Origin: Candidatus Kuenenbacteria bacterium
Lineage (GTDB): Bacteria; Patescibacteriota; Patescibacteriia; UBA2196; GWA2-42-15
Length of the DNA: 33,893 nucleotides
Direction: 5' to 3'
Assembly (NCBI GenBank): GCA_012798565.1
Contig: JAAZMX010000011.1
Span: 1 to 33,893 of the forward strand
Position numbers and translations under genes: made by a program. The notes beneath the pieces are model-generated. The model searched no databases, was not told where the DNA came from, and worked only from the letters and a program-made list of their open reading frames with translations. Positions 22,113-31,864 of the stretch are shown piece after piece (the stretch's first letter is position 1; every line of letters starts with the position of its first letter).

Positions 22113-23674
22113 AATTCTTTTTCTTCTTTTTTATTCTCTGATTCATTCCCATCTTTGGTTTTTTGAGCCTCGTCCTTCTGCGCCTTACTGCGCTCTCTTA
22201 GAGCTCTTAGTATCTCTTTCCAATGCTCTGTTTTTCTGTTTTCGTCCGAATCCTTTGGGTAAGTAAGATTATTTAATTCAGCTTGCCATTGATCAAGATT
22301 AGTAACTGAAAAGACTCCACCGAATATAAATAGCGCCAGATTGATGGCCTCTTTTAATTGTTCTTCGTTTTGCCGAACAAAATCTGTTTCGACGCCGTCA
22401 CCCCATCCAGTGAATACTCGACCTACATAACCAAAATTTTGATCGCTCTCTACAATAGCCTTCATGCGAGAATCAGACCATGGACGCATAACGAAAGCGA
22501 GTATCTTTGCCCAGATAATAGGATCAACGCTCGGAAATAATTCTTTAGCTACTTCATCTAAATCCTTATCCCACTCTTTTCCTCCACTCCAAATACGAGA
22601 ACGAGACCACTCAAGAAATCTATTAAGCCACACTCTTGAAACAATGTGATCTTTTAGATTGGAAATTGTGACTTTCCATTTTGCAGGAAAATAATGACCC
22701 CAAATATCGTATGCTTCTTGTGACTTTGGCGATTGATCGAGAATATCGTTATAAATTGGTAAGTGTTCAATGTAAACGTATGTGTGTTGCGAACCGACAA
22801 TCTGCTCTGTAGCATGCTTATCGATGTGATCTTCCAAGTGTTTAAAATAAGAGAAAGAATTGCCAGTAATTCCTGTTAGGGCTTCTTTAGTTACATATCT
22901 AATTATTTGATCAATGATATGATCCGCCTCAAAGGTTTTAATATCAACTGCCGTCTCGTTTCCGTCTTCTTTATCTTTAGCAAACTTTGAAAATTGTTTT
23001 TTCCAAAATATAAAATGCCACTCAAGAATTTTTGGGAAAAACTCGGGAAAGACAAGAATAAAAATTTTATTTCGATTTTGTATGTTGCTGGAAAAATTCT
23101 CAAGGAGCTTGGGGAGAATATCCCACTCTTCTTTATCGTCAGATTGTAAGATTGAGTCGATCTGAGCTGAAAAGGCGATAAAGAAATCCTTTTCTACGAA
23201 TCGCTTATTTTTATTCCAATCAGTACTCCAAAAATTGCCCCATGAGACAATCTTGTCTTGTGGGGACAATGGTAGGAATGGCTTTGTAAAATAGCTCAAT
23301 CTGAAATCGTCCTTATCGCCTTTAACCCACACATAAAGTCGAAGTAATGTCCAGAAAAGCACGAATAGGGCAACGGCCCAAACAAGAAAGATGATCGCTT
23401 TAATTTCCGTATTATGAATACCCATAAAAAATGGGCTGACGACTACCACCAGAAGTATAAAAAGCGATGGCTTGAATAACCAAACATGATCTAGAGCAAC
23501 ATGTAAATCTAAAAAATTGCCCTTGCGTTCACCATCACCAAGATGATGGATAAATATACCGATAGCAAATGAAATTAAAAGAGTTAAAACTGCAATACCT
23601 GCACCCTGCATTAATTCGGGCAAAGAAGAATAATTAAGAAAACTCCATATTGTACATACAAAATATTTTTCCAT
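22109..23674 (-). CDS. Three-TM protein with large soluble domain, unknown function
   Basis: 521 residues. Three hydrophobic helices are clear in the first quarter (about 25-46, 70-92 and 95-122). The remaining ~400 residues are soluble, rich in Trp, Phe and charged residues, and end in a strongly charged Lys/Glu tail (QKTKDGNESENKKEEKEL). I recognise no enzymatic motif. It starts 4 bases after the protease stop (TAAAAATATGG) and overlaps the helicase start by 4 bases. A membrane partner coupled to a helicase at the end of a type I restriction operon suggests a two-component defence module, but that is inference. Confidence 0.8.
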   Translation of the reverse strand: MEKYFVCTIWSFLNYSSLPELMQGAGIAVLTLLISFAIGIFIHHLGDGERKGNFLDLHVALDHVWLFKPSLFILLVVVVSPFFMGIHNTEIKAIIFLVWAVALFVLFWTLLRLYVWVKGDKDDFRLSYFTKPFLPLSPQDKIVSWGNFWSTDWNKNKRFVEKDFFIAFSAQIDSILQSDDKEEWDILPKLLENFSSNIQNRNKIFILVFPEFFPKILEWHFIFWKKQFSKFAKDKEDGNETAVDIKTFEADHIIDQIIRYVTKEALTGITGNSFSYFKHLEDHIDKHATEQIVGSQHTYVYIEHLPIYNDILDQSPKSQEAYDIWGHYFPAKWKVTISNLKDHIVSRVWLNRFLEWSRSRIWSGGKEWDKDLDEVAKELFPSVDPIIWAKILAFVMRPWSDSRMKAIVESDQNFGYVGRVFTGWGDGVETDFVRQNEEQLKEAINLALFIFGGVFSVTNLDQWQAELNNLTYPKDSDENRKTEHWKEILRALRERSKAQKDEAQKTKDGNESENKKEEKEL

Positions 23675-23678
23675 ATTT

Positions 23679-24404
23679 TTAATATTTCCACTCCTCGTAA
23701 GAGAGAATAAAGCGGTTCAATTCTTCCTTAGTGCTTTTCCACTTGGGGAGATATTTTGTCATTAAGGCCACGAATTTATCGTCGTGTTTTTTCTCAATCA
23801 GATGCAAGAGTTCGTGAACAACAACATATTCGGTACAGGCTATCGGCTTTTTAGCCAACTCCAAGTTTATAAGGATTCGGCCGCGTTTGTGATTACATGT
23901 GCCCCAACGGGTTTTCATCCGCTTTATTGCCCAAAATTTGGCCTGTACGCCAATTTTCTTCTGCCATTTGACAATAAGGCCATCAACGACTTTGTGCAGT
24001 TCTTGCCGATACCAATCAAGCATTACTTCGCGTCGTTTGGCTATTGGACTTTTTGGCCGGACTTGTAAGATGAGTTTATTTTTTCCTTTTAAAATAACTG
24101 TCGGAACTTCATTCTTATAAACCAATTCCAAACGGTAGCGCTTGCCAAAAAGATAATGGCTCTCGCCGGAAACGTAATCGCGTTTTGTTTGCCGTTCCTG
24201 GCCAGCAAACTTGGCTTGCTGTTTCTTGATCCACGGGAGTCGTAAAGCGATAAGGGTCCGAATTGCGTCATCCTTCATGCGCTCAGGCGCTGAAATACGT
24301 ACCCAGCCGTTGGGAGGCAGAACGGAAAGATGTAAATTCTTGATTGGCTTGCGGACGACCAATGCTTCAACAGTGCCAAGTTGTAAGTAGGAATTAGTAC
24401 TCAT
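23679..24404 (-). CDS. YgjP/SprT-like metal-dependent hydrolase (DUF45, M48-type)
   Basis: 241 residues from the ATG at 24404; a TTG at 24425 is possible but lies deeper inside hsdR. The zinc-protease motif is VVHELLHLIEKKHDDKF (HExxH near residue 197-201, with the downstream His). It is preceded by the family-typical MKTRWGTCNHKRGRILIN and followed by a C-terminal MTKYLPKWKSTKEELN. YgjP-like proteins are repeatedly found next to type I restriction subunits, but their role there is not established; proteolytic control of restriction is one idea. The start overlaps the end of hsdR by 11 bases, indicating coupling. Confidence 0.9.
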   Translation of the reverse strand: MSTNSYLQLGTVEALVVRKPIKNLHLSVLPPNGWVRISAPERMKDDAIRTLIALRLPWIKKQQAKFAGQERQTKRDYVSGESHYLFGKRYRLELVYKNEVPTVILKGKNKLILQVRPKSPIAKRREVMLDWYRQELHKVVDGLIVKWQKKIGVQAKFWAIKRMKTRWGTCNHKRGRILINLELAKKPIACTEYVVVHELLHLIEKKHDDKFVALMTKYLPKWKSTKEELNRFILSYEEWKY

Positions 24405-27400
24405 TTTGATTTTTGATAATCTCAAAAAGATTCTTTAAATCATCCTCGGAAATATCTGACAAAACCTTTTTAATCTCAATCTTGATAGCGCGTTCTTTCA
24501 AACGGTTGCCACGCCAATCAGACTGGCGCGCTTCCAATACCGCTTCATGAACTTGCTTCGCTTTCTCCACATCTTGCCCGAGGTTATCGTAAAGAGCGCG
24601 AAGGGCCGGAGTATTAATGTCGGCTCCGACCGATTCGTCCATCGGATTTTTAACCTTCTTGGATAAAGAGATTATTTCTTTCAGGTATTCGCGATATTCA
24701 ATGTCAGCCTGCTTGCGCCTTTTAACCAGCTCATCCAATAATTCGGACATCCGCAAATAATATTTCGGGTTAGTCGGCATTTCGTCGATGATCAACTTGC
24801 GAACGTTATTCTCAATAGTCTCGGCCATGGCCTCCTGGCTTTGCTGGAAAGCTTCCGGCAATTCACCGAGAGCGTCTTCGCCTTTTTTAACGATCAAATC
24901 AACCAATGTCATATCGTTAAAAGCCGACAATCGTTCGCTTTCTTCGGCGGTAATATAACGATCAATCAAAACACGCATCGCCGGTTCGTATTTTTTAAGA
25001 TCAATATAATCACCGCTGGCCAGTTTTACTTCCATGCGCACTGATTCAAAGTGTTTTACTTCGCGCTCAATTGCTTGAGACTGATCTTTGGTATAGCCTG
25101 CACTGGCCATATCATTAGCTAAGTCGGCATAAGCCCGGAGTAAATGACTAACGGATTTATATAATTTAACCCGTTTAATTTCATTCTCTTTAAGCGAGTA
25201 AGGATTTTCCACATCACCACAGAAGTAGCGGATATACGAGGCCGAGTCTTTAGGCGGAGCGACCGGTTCGCATAAAGCCCGAACCATTTCTAAGGCTTCA
25301 TCCAAATCTTTCTTTCCTTCAACAAAACGGTCTTTCAAAAGCCCGAGCACATCTTCTTTATCAAAACCATCAAAAGCGCCGGAAGTATATTCAGTAACCG
25401 CCTTTTCCAATTTCTTAAATAGATCGCGGTAATCCACAATATAGCCATATTCTTTATCTTCACCGTCCAATCGGTTCACACGGCAAATAGCCTGGAATAA
25501 GCCGTGATCCTGCATATTCTTATCGACGTAAAGATAAGTAGCCGGCGGCGCGTCAAATCCGGTCAGTAATTTATCAACCACGATCAAAAGCTGCATCTGG
25601 CCTGGTTGCTCAATGAACTTTTTCTTAGCTTCCTTTTCGAAGTCGTCCGTAGTTTTGCCATTTAACATCTTTTGATAGACGGCATACTCGCGAGTGTCGG
25701 TAGATAATGCCCCTGGTTCATAAGAAGTTACTACCGCGCATTTGGTAAATCCCTGCGATTGGAAAATTTCATAATACTGGCAGGCCTCGTAAATACTGCT
25801 GGTTACAAGCATGGCATTGCCTCGACCGTTAGCCAGACGATCCTTTTTATAGAAGTCATCCAGAATATCAAAAACAACTTTTTCTAAACGTGATCGGGAG
25901 GAAAGCAAAGACTGCATCGTGCCCCAGCGTCGCTTTAATTCGGCCTTAGCCACATCGGTAAGTCCTTGGGTGCGTTCCTCAAACCATTCGTCAATTTTTG
26001 CTTGGGAGGTGATGTTCTGATCAACGCGGCGAGCTTCGTAACGTAAATCCAAAACCACTTTGTCGGCCACAGCCTCGTTGTATTTGTAAGTATGAATATA
26101 TGGCCCGAACATACCGACACTGTTTTTCTTATCAACTCGCAAAAGAGGCGTCCCGGTAAAGCCGATAAAAGTCGCATTGGGCAAAATTTCTTTCATGGCG
26201 TCGTGCAATTTGCCGGTGTGCGATCGGTGGCATTCATCTACAAAGACGAACATATTGCCTTTGGCGGAGAAGTTCTTCGGCAAATTCTTGCGGAGTTCCG
26301 CCACATCAATTTCAAAATTTCCTTTGGCGTTGACTCGGCCAAATTTATGCACCAGCGAACACAACAGCCATTTATCTTTTTTGTTTAATTCATCCAAAAG
26401 TTCTTTGGCGCTTTTCACCCGATGAACCTGTTCGCTGACACCTTTAAAAACCTTTTCAATTTGTTCGTCCAATTCGGTGCGGTCGGTTAAAAGCAACACC
26501 CGGGAGTCCTCAATATTTTCATGTATCCATTTGGCCAGCCAAACCATGGTCAAAGATTTTCCCGACCCTTGCGTATGCCAAATGATTCCGCCCTCATGAC
26601 GCTTAACAAAATCCTGCGTTGCCTTAACTCCGAAAAACTGGTTGTGCCTGCAAGTCTTTTTTATACCGCTGTCAAAGACGATAAAATCGTGGATTATTTC
26701 CAAAAGACGCTTCTTCTCGCACATCTGCAAAACCGCCCGGTCAAGACGAGATTCGTCGCCAAGTCCGGCTTCTTTCCAGGTCATATAGTATTCTTCGGTA
26801 GTTTCCGTAGTGCCGTATTTCAATCCCTCGGTATCATTGCCGGCCATTACCAACTGGATCGTTCCGAAAAATGTCTTGATGAATTCTTCTTTTTGGTTGC
26901 CGATATTCTGGCGAATACCTTCGGAAACCGAGACAATGCTTCGCTTGAGCTCAATCACACCCACTGCGATGCCGTTCACATACAAGACAATGTCCGGACG
27001 CTTGGTGCGGTTGCCTTTAATTGTTACTTCTTCGGCAATGGCAAAATGATTCTTTTCCGGATGCGCCCAGTCAATCGGCCAGACTGTCTGATAATTTTCG
27101 CCTACGTCTTCGCGGACTTTAATGCCATAACGAAGCAAGCTATAAGTTTCGTAATTCAAATCATACAAGCTCAAATGCGGACGATTGGCCGTCTTTTTAA
27201 GCTCATCAATCGCTTTATTGATTAAATTTTCGCTATGGCCGGCTCGCAATAGAAACGGACGCAAATAGGCTTCCTCGACGTTGTTATTTTCCTCCCGTTC
27301 CTCAAAATTGCCGAGATAGTCGTAGCCGAGCCGATCCTTAAACAAGGAAACGATGCGATCCTGTGTTTTGCGTTCCAGCTGGCCGACTTTGGTTGTATTT

Positions 27401-27411
27401 TGTGTATCCAT
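24394..27411 (-). CDS. hsdR: Type I restriction enzyme R subunit
   Basis: 1005-residue motor/nuclease subunit that translocates DNA and cleaves it away from unmethylated sites. The PD-(D/E)xK nuclease is RPDIVLYVNGIAVGVIELKR (about 140-160: D and E-x-K). The SF2 translocase has Walker A TQGSGKSLTM (about 280-289), VLLLTDRTELDEQ, motif II VDECHRSH (about 389-396), motif III FTGTPLL and a later VDKLLTGFDAPPATYLYVDK with AICRVNR (motifs V/VI). The C-terminal ~250 residues are helical and presumably contact HsdM/HsdS. Full length for the family and apparently intact. It starts one base after the hsdS stop (TAA-T-ATGG). Confidence 0.97.
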   Translation of the reverse strand: MDTQNTTKVGQLERKTQDRIVSLFKDRLGYDYLGNFEEREENNNVEEAYLRPFLLRAGHSENLINKAIDELKKTANRPHLSLYDLNYETYSLLRYGIKVREDVGENYQTVWPIDWAHPEKNHFAIAEEVTIKGNRTKRPDIVLYVNGIAVGVIELKRSIVSVSEGIRQNIGNQKEEFIKTFFGTIQLVMAGNDTEGLKYGTTETTEEYYMTWKEAGLGDESRLDRAVLQMCEKKRLLEIIHDFIVFDSGIKKTCRHNQFFGVKATQDFVKRHEGGIIWHTQGSGKSLTMVWLAKWIHENIEDSRVLLLTDRTELDEQIEKVFKGVSEQVHRVKSAKELLDELNKKDKWLLCSLVHKFGRVNAKGNFEIDVAELRKNLPKNFSAKGNMFVFVDECHRSHTGKLHDAMKEILPNATFIGFTGTPLLRVDKKNSVGMFGPYIHTYKYNEAVADKVVLDLRYEARRVDQNITSQAKIDEWFEERTQGLTDVAKAELKRRWGTMQSLLSSRSRLEKVVFDILDDFYKKDRLANGRGNAMLVTSSIYEACQYYEIFQSQGFTKCAVVTSYEPGALSTDTREYAVYQKMLNGKTTDDFEKEAKKKFIEQPGQMQLLIVVDKLLTGFDAPPATYLYVDKNMQDHGLFQAICRVNRLDGEDKEYGYIVDYRDLFKKLEKAVTEYTSGAFDGFDKEDVLGLLKDRFVEGKKDLDEALEMVRALCEPVAPPKDSASYIRYFCGDVENPYSLKENEIKRVKLYKSVSHLLRAYADLANDMASAGYTKDQSQAIEREVKHFESVRMEVKLASGDYIDLKKYEPAMRVLIDRYITAEESERLSAFNDMTLVDLIVKKGEDALGELPEAFQQSQEAMAETIENNVRKLIIDEMPTNPKYYLRMSELLDELVKRRKQADIEYREYLKEIISLSKKVKNPMDESVGADINTPALRALYDNLGQDVEKAKQVHEAVLEARQSDWRGNRLKERAIKIEIKKVLSDISEDDLKNLFEIIKNQNEY

Positions 27412-27412
27412 A

Positions 27413-28651
27413 TTATTTTAATATTATTTTTCCAGTTAAAAGTGTTTGCATCATGCCTTGCTTGATATCTTGGTATTTCGTAAGTTGCGACTCCAATTTT
27501 TCAATTTCTGATTCCATATCCGTAAGAATTTGAGCGATTGCTTTTTGTTCTTCAAATTCCGGAAAGCTTACTTCCAAATTCGCCAGATCGTTTGCGTATA
27601 AGTGAAAAACAGTTGATCCTTTAACTAGCTTGAGGACAGAGTTTTTATTTTGCGTAATGAAGTAGCTCAAAAATACTCCGTCATGACCGGAATGGAGTCG
27701 GATGACCAAAATTCCTCCACCAAGAACCACGCCATCCTCCCGAATACAGCTGGCGGTTGCCAATCCTCTGGGAGTTACATCGGAGGTCGGCATTAACACA
27801 TCGTTCGCCTTTGAATAAAAATGATTACCTGCGACATTCGTCTTGCTTTTTATTTCTCCGATCAATTCTTTGTAACCGGTAAATAGCTGGCCGTAGTGGA
27901 TGCATCTATAAGCACCAGCATCATTCAAGTCCGCCTTTGAGAGACCTTGTCCACGTTCGAAATCCGCAATCTCGCCAAGTGTTTGAGTATTCCATTTGCC
28001 CTTAAATCCAGAGAGACGTCGCTTGCCGGAGAGTAATTCCTGCATCGCACCTTGCTTGATGTTCTTTTTCTTTTCGATCAGGCTTCTGGTTTTACTGATA
28101 AGTAAATCTATATCAGTAATTGCATCGGAAATTGCGGACTGTTCAGATTTTGATGTTGGATAAGCAACTAAAAAATCAAGAACGTCACCTTTAGAAAGAT
28201 TTAGTTGAGATGAGCCTTGTCCTGCTGTCTTGAAATATTTCTGATGGCAATTTATATACTTAGATAGAAAATAAGGAGAAACATTCCGCACATTCCTTAA
28301 TGCACCTACCCGCTGGTTTAAGACATATCGGTTGCTTTCTGGAATTAAGTCAGTAAGTCCGAGAAAATTACCATGAGCTACATCGCTCAGGATCATGATT
28401 AGGTCATTCTTGCTCAAAGAGTTATCGCTAAACTTTACTCTAAGATGATCCTCTTTGAGCCGACCATTTATGTCTAAACTATTCAAAGTCATCAAATAGT
28501 AATCGCCACTGTTATCAATATACCTTTCGAGCGATTTACCATTTTTGTAATCAGCAAGTTCACCTAATTTTTTTATCTCCCAATCCTCCGGGATCACGCC
28601 GATCTCGGTTTTTTTATATCCTTTTGGAATTGTCTGAGTTACGTTCATCAT
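27413..28651 (-). CDS. hsdS: Type I restriction specificity subunit
   Basis: 412 residues with two target-recognition domains in tandem. The first starts PKGYKKTEIGVIPEDWEIKKLGELADYKNGKS and is followed by a coiled-coil spacer (ITDIDLLISKTRSLIEKKKNIKQGAMQELLSGKRRL). The second starts KGKWNTQTLGEIADFERGQ and ends with the matching spacer (EEQKAIAQILTDMESEIEKLESQLTKYQDIKQGMMQTLLTGK). The two spacers, each ending in KQGxMQxLL(S/T)GK, are the classic symmetric HsdS layout, so the target should be a bipartite sequence. Two ATG codons in a row (28651 and 28648) leave the exact start open. Follows the 254-residue gene by 4 bases. Confidence 0.95.
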   Translation of the reverse strand: MMNVTQTIPKGYKKTEIGVIPEDWEIKKLGELADYKNGKSLERYIDNSGDYYLMTLNSLDINGRLKEDHLRVKFSDNSLSKNDLIMILSDVAHGNFLGLTDLIPESNRYVLNQRVGALRNVRNVSPYFLSKYINCHQKYFKTAGQGSSQLNLSKGDVLDFLVAYPTSKSEQSAISDAITDIDLLISKTRSLIEKKKNIKQGAMQELLSGKRRLSGFKGKWNTQTLGEIADFERGQGLSKADLNDAGAYRCIHYGQLFTGYKELIGEIKSKTNVAGNHFYSKANDVLMPTSDVTPRGLATASCIREDGVVLGGGILVIRLHSGHDGVFLSYFITQNKNSVLKLVKGSTVFHLYANDLANLEVSFPEFEEQKAIAQILTDMESEIEKLESQLTKYQDIKQGMMQTLLTGKIILK

Positions 28652-28655
28652 AAAA

Positions 28656-29420
28656 TTATTTTGTCATTAGTTTCTGGGCTCTTTTATAATTCTCAGTATT
28701 CATCATTTCTGTCTTAAGCCGATTATTTTCATCAACTAGCTTCTTAAATCTGGGCCCAAAGTCACCAATCAATTTAAAGACCTTATATTTCTGGTTAACC
28801 CCATAGAATAAATCCATAAGCCCCAAAGCTGTATTGGCGACAAACCATAAATCGGTTTTTATCCAGTAGCCATTTTCCGGGTCAAAGAAAGTCGTCTTAA
28901 AACCAGCATCTTCAATTGGCTTCATTTCAAAATTTTGAAATGCATATGCAATGTTGGAATGAGCGCCAGCGCCACTTATCATCTTTTTTAATCTGCGAGT
29001 TTCGTCGGCTTTAACTTTAAAGTTATTATCGAGCCACTGATACATCGCTTTTTCATGTTTGTCCTCCACGGAAATTATTCCATTAGCGTCTTTACTACAA
29101 AACTTGTCTTGGTCTTCGTTACCCAACGCGTAGGCCGCCCACTGTGCCGCTTCGATTACATATCTTAGATTCATGCTTGTCTGAATGTGGTGTCTCCTTA
29201 TCGCGGAGAATAAAGCGAGGGTGTGATATTTTCTGATTTGAAAAAGAAAAGCGACAAATATAAATTTTGCCGGATCATCAATCGACTTAATAAAGTCGTT
29301 CAAAAGATGGTTAAATTCTGAGGCGTTAATGAAATAATCGCCGTAGCATTCCGCACCATGAAGAACCAACTCATGTTCACTGGTAAGAATATCTCCAATT
29401 GTGTCCTGTTTAAATTCCAT
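28656..29420 (-). CDS. Unknown protein encoded between hsdM and hsdS
   Basis: 254 residues, soluble, largely helical with many aromatic residues. The middle has IRKYHTLALFSAIRRHHIQTSMNLRYVIEAAQWAAYAL, an Arg/His-rich helix pair that resembles the helical cores of DUF5677/HEPN-like proteins, but no R-x4-6-H active site can be assigned with confidence. The C-terminus is charged and possibly coiled-coil (KKLVDENNRLKTEMMNTENYKRAQKLM). It starts one base after hsdM (TAA-T-ATGG) and is 4 bases from hsdS, so it belongs to the restriction operon and is expected to act with it. I do not recognise a named family. Confidence 0.8.
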   Translation of the reverse strand: MEFKQDTIGDILTSEHELVLHGAECYGDYFINASEFNHLLNDFIKSIDDPAKFIFVAFLFQIRKYHTLALFSAIRRHHIQTSMNLRYVIEAAQWAAYALGNEDQDKFCSKDANGIISVEDKHEKAMYQWLDNNFKVKADETRRLKKMISGAGAHSNIAYAFQNFEMKPIEDAGFKTTFFDPENGYWIKTDLWFVANTALGLMDLFYGVNQKYKVFKLIGDFGPRFKKLVDENNRLKTEMMNTENYKRAQKLMTK

Positions 29421-29421
29421 A

Positions 29422-31863
29422 TTATTTCAAATTAAATCCCATCTTGGAGAGATGCTCTTCGACTTTTTCGGTAAGATCGGCAACGTCATCCGAGATTGCC
29501 GGCATCGGTTCGGCATAGCGTTCGGCCAATTCTTTGACCCGGCCGGCCAACATCTGGGAGAGCCGGTCCACTTCACCCAAAACCCGAGCGGACAACTCAT
29601 CCATCCACTTGCGCTCAACGACCAGCGTTTTGATTTCTTCATCGGTAAGAGCCGGATATTTTACAAGCACCTTTTTCTCCAAATCTTTCTCGGCATCTTT
29701 AATCGCTTTTTTGGTGTCGGCTTCTTTTTCAAACAAAGCCGAATATTTTTCAAGAATCAAAAGCTCATCATCAACATCAGAATCATCCGAGGTTTTACTA
29801 ATTTCTTTAATTCGTCTCTGCACGTTAGCTTTGCTTATTTTATCGTTATCGATAACTTCAGAAAGCAAGCCGTCTTCACCACCATGTTCGTCTTTAAGCG
29901 CATCCATATCCACTCCGACTTGCTCAAGCGCGGCATTTAGCTCATCAAGTTTTTTCTGTTCATCGGCAAAATAAACTTTAATGGCCAAAGAGATTGGAAT
30001 AAGCCGGCCTTCCAAACCGGTCAAACCCTCAATATCTTTTTTCTTGCCTTTATTTTCTTTCTGCAAACGGATCACTTCGTTGCCGGATTTCCAGCCGTCA
30101 ACGGTGATAATATGGGTATCATCCTGTATCGTTTCCTCCCAGTAATTCATCAAATGCTGGTAGACATCGTATTTATCAATCAAGTGCAGATCGGAATATG
30201 TCCCGAGCAAGCCGTCTGATATTTTTTGGATGACTGCCTTGGGATGATTGGCACCGGAGATAGTTTTAAGGAAATCGACTGAATCCTTCTGCCACTTGGT
30301 GAACGAATCCATAACTTTCTTCCGGAATGTTTCAAATTCCGGATGATTGAGAATGGTTTTCTTTATTTCATCATGAGCGATCAAGAGCTCGCTATATCCT
30401 TTACGGCCGTTAGTTTTGAAAAGAGAATTTTTGAGCGTCGGACAAATATCCCAATAAGCGGACAGGGCTTTAATATCGGCGTCAGGGATTCCGCCTTTGA
30501 GATGCGCTTCAATGTCTTGAATGTCTTCGGCTTCCTGCGTATCAATGTAGCGCGGGAGATTAAGATTATATTCATTCTTTTTTATTTCGTCATTGGCAAC
30601 GAAGCGGGAGAATTTCGGCAATTCCAATTTATTCTCCCAGACGTCCACAATCTTGCGGATGTCCTGCTCACGCAAACGGTTTTTATTGCCATCTTTGATA
30701 AAGCCCTTAGAAGCGTCAATCATAAAGATGCCCTGGCGATTACCTGATTCGGATTTATCCAAAACGATAATGCAGGCTGGGATGCCCGTGCCATAAAACA
30801 GGTTAGCCGGCAAGCCAATGATGCCTTTGATATAACCACGGTCAATAATATTCTTGCGGATTTCCGCTTCGGCATTGCCGCGGAACAAAACACCGTGAGG
30901 CAAAATAACTGCGCCGGTCCCGGTGCTCTTGAGAGATTTTAAAATATGTAAAAGGAAAGCATAGTCGCCATTTTTCTTAGGAGGGATGCCGAAGCCGTCA
31001 AAACGGCCAAAAATATCTTGTTCAGGATTAAAGCCGTTCCGCCAAGCTTTATAAGAAAATGGCGGATTAGCAACCACGTAATCAAAAGTCTTGAGAGCGC
31101 CGTTGTCGGTGAAAAGCGGACCGGAAATGGTGCTTTGGCCTTTTTTGATAACGGCTGTCGGCTTGGAGTGAAGCCACATATTGAGTGTGGCTAACCCGGC
31201 GGTGGCATTATCAAGTTCCTGGCCGAATATAGATATTCCTTTCGGCGCTTCGTCGGCGACTTTCAAAAGAAGCGAACCGCTGCCACAGGTCGGATCGTAA
31301 ACCGACTGCATTGTGCCGGTAGCTTTATGAGCATCAATCACTTTGGCCATGATGCGAGAAACTTCGGCCGGGGTATAAAATTGGCCTTTGCTTTTTCCGG
31401 ATTCAACGGCAAAGTGCTTCATCAGATATTCATAAGCATCGCCTAAAAGATCGTCTCCCTCGGCCCGGTTCTTACTGAAATTCAGATCAGGATTTTCGAA
31501 AATTGCAATAAGGTTGGAAAGACGATCCTGCATGTCTTTGCCTTTACCGAGCTTATCTTCATCATTAAAATCAACCGCGTCAATTACGCCATGCAATTCG
31601 TTAGCTTCGGCCAGTTTGCTTAAAACTTTGTTGATACCTTCGCCGATGTCCGGCTTGCCTTTGAGTTTAATAAGATCGGAAAAACTTCCACCGTCTGGAA
31701 TTTCCACCAGCTGATTTGATTTGCCGGCGTATTTGTCCGAGACATAGCGTACGAACAAAAGCACGAGAACGTAATCCTTATACTGCGAAGCGTCCATGCC
31801 ACCGCGAAGTTCGTCGCAGGCCGACCATATTGAGCTATAGAGTTGAGATTTTTTGATTGCCAT
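29422..31863 (-). CDS. hsdM: Type I DNA methyltransferase subunit with long C-terminal extension
   Basis: 813 residues. The N-terminal helical domain (SSIWSACDELRGGMDASQYKDYVLVLLFVRYVSDKY) and the N6-adenine methyltransferase core are standard: motif I YDPTCGSGSLLLK (about 190-202) for SAM binding, motif IV VVANPPFSYKAW (about 260-271) as catalytic NPPF, and GIIGLPANLFYGTGIPACIIVLDK. HsdM proteins are usually about 500-550 residues. Here about 280 extra C-terminal residues form a charged, largely coiled-coil region (KEISKTSDDSDVDDELLILEKYSALFEKEADTKKAIKDAEKDL), probably for subunit assembly; similar long HsdM forms exist. One base separates it from the DUF4145 gene upstream and from the unknown gene downstream. 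Confidence 0.95.
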   Translation of the reverse strand: MAIKKSQLYSSIWSACDELRGGMDASQYKDYVLVLLFVRYVSDKYAGKSNQLVEIPDGGSFSDLIKLKGKPDIGEGINKVLSKLAEANELHGVIDAVDFNDEDKLGKGKDMQDRLSNLIAIFENPDLNFSKNRAEGDDLLGDAYEYLMKHFAVESGKSKGQFYTPAEVSRIMAKVIDAHKATGTMQSVYDPTCGSGSLLLKVADEAPKGISIFGQELDNATAGLATLNMWLHSKPTAVIKKGQSTISGPLFTDNGALKTFDYVVANPPFSYKAWRNGFNPEQDIFGRFDGFGIPPKKNGDYAFLLHILKSLKSTGTGAVILPHGVLFRGNAEAEIRKNIIDRGYIKGIIGLPANLFYGTGIPACIIVLDKSESGNRQGIFMIDASKGFIKDGNKNRLREQDIRKIVDVWENKLELPKFSRFVANDEIKKNEYNLNLPRYIDTQEAEDIQDIEAHLKGGIPDADIKALSAYWDICPTLKNSLFKTNGRKGYSELLIAHDEIKKTILNHPEFETFRKKVMDSFTKWQKDSVDFLKTISGANHPKAVIQKISDGLLGTYSDLHLIDKYDVYQHLMNYWEETIQDDTHIITVDGWKSGNEVIRLQKENKGKKKDIEGLTGLEGRLIPISLAIKVYFADEQKKLDELNAALEQVGVDMDALKDEHGGEDGLLSEVIDNDKISKANVQRRIKEISKTSDDSDVDDELLILEKYSALFEKEADTKKAIKDAEKDLEKKVLVKYPALTDEEIKTLVVERKWMDELSARVLGEVDRLSQMLAGRVKELAERYAEPMPAISDDVADLTEKVEEHLSKMGFNLK

Positions 31864-31864
31864 A

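Noticed and set aside
26521-27225. 234-codon open frame on the + strand opposite hsdR
   Set aside because: It is the antisense shadow of an intact hsdR; the protein has no recognisable domain and no promoter or ribosome site precedes it.
29401-29974. Two + strand open frames opposite the 3' end of hsdM
   Set aside because: Both are low-complexity shadows of the coiled-coil coding region in other frames.
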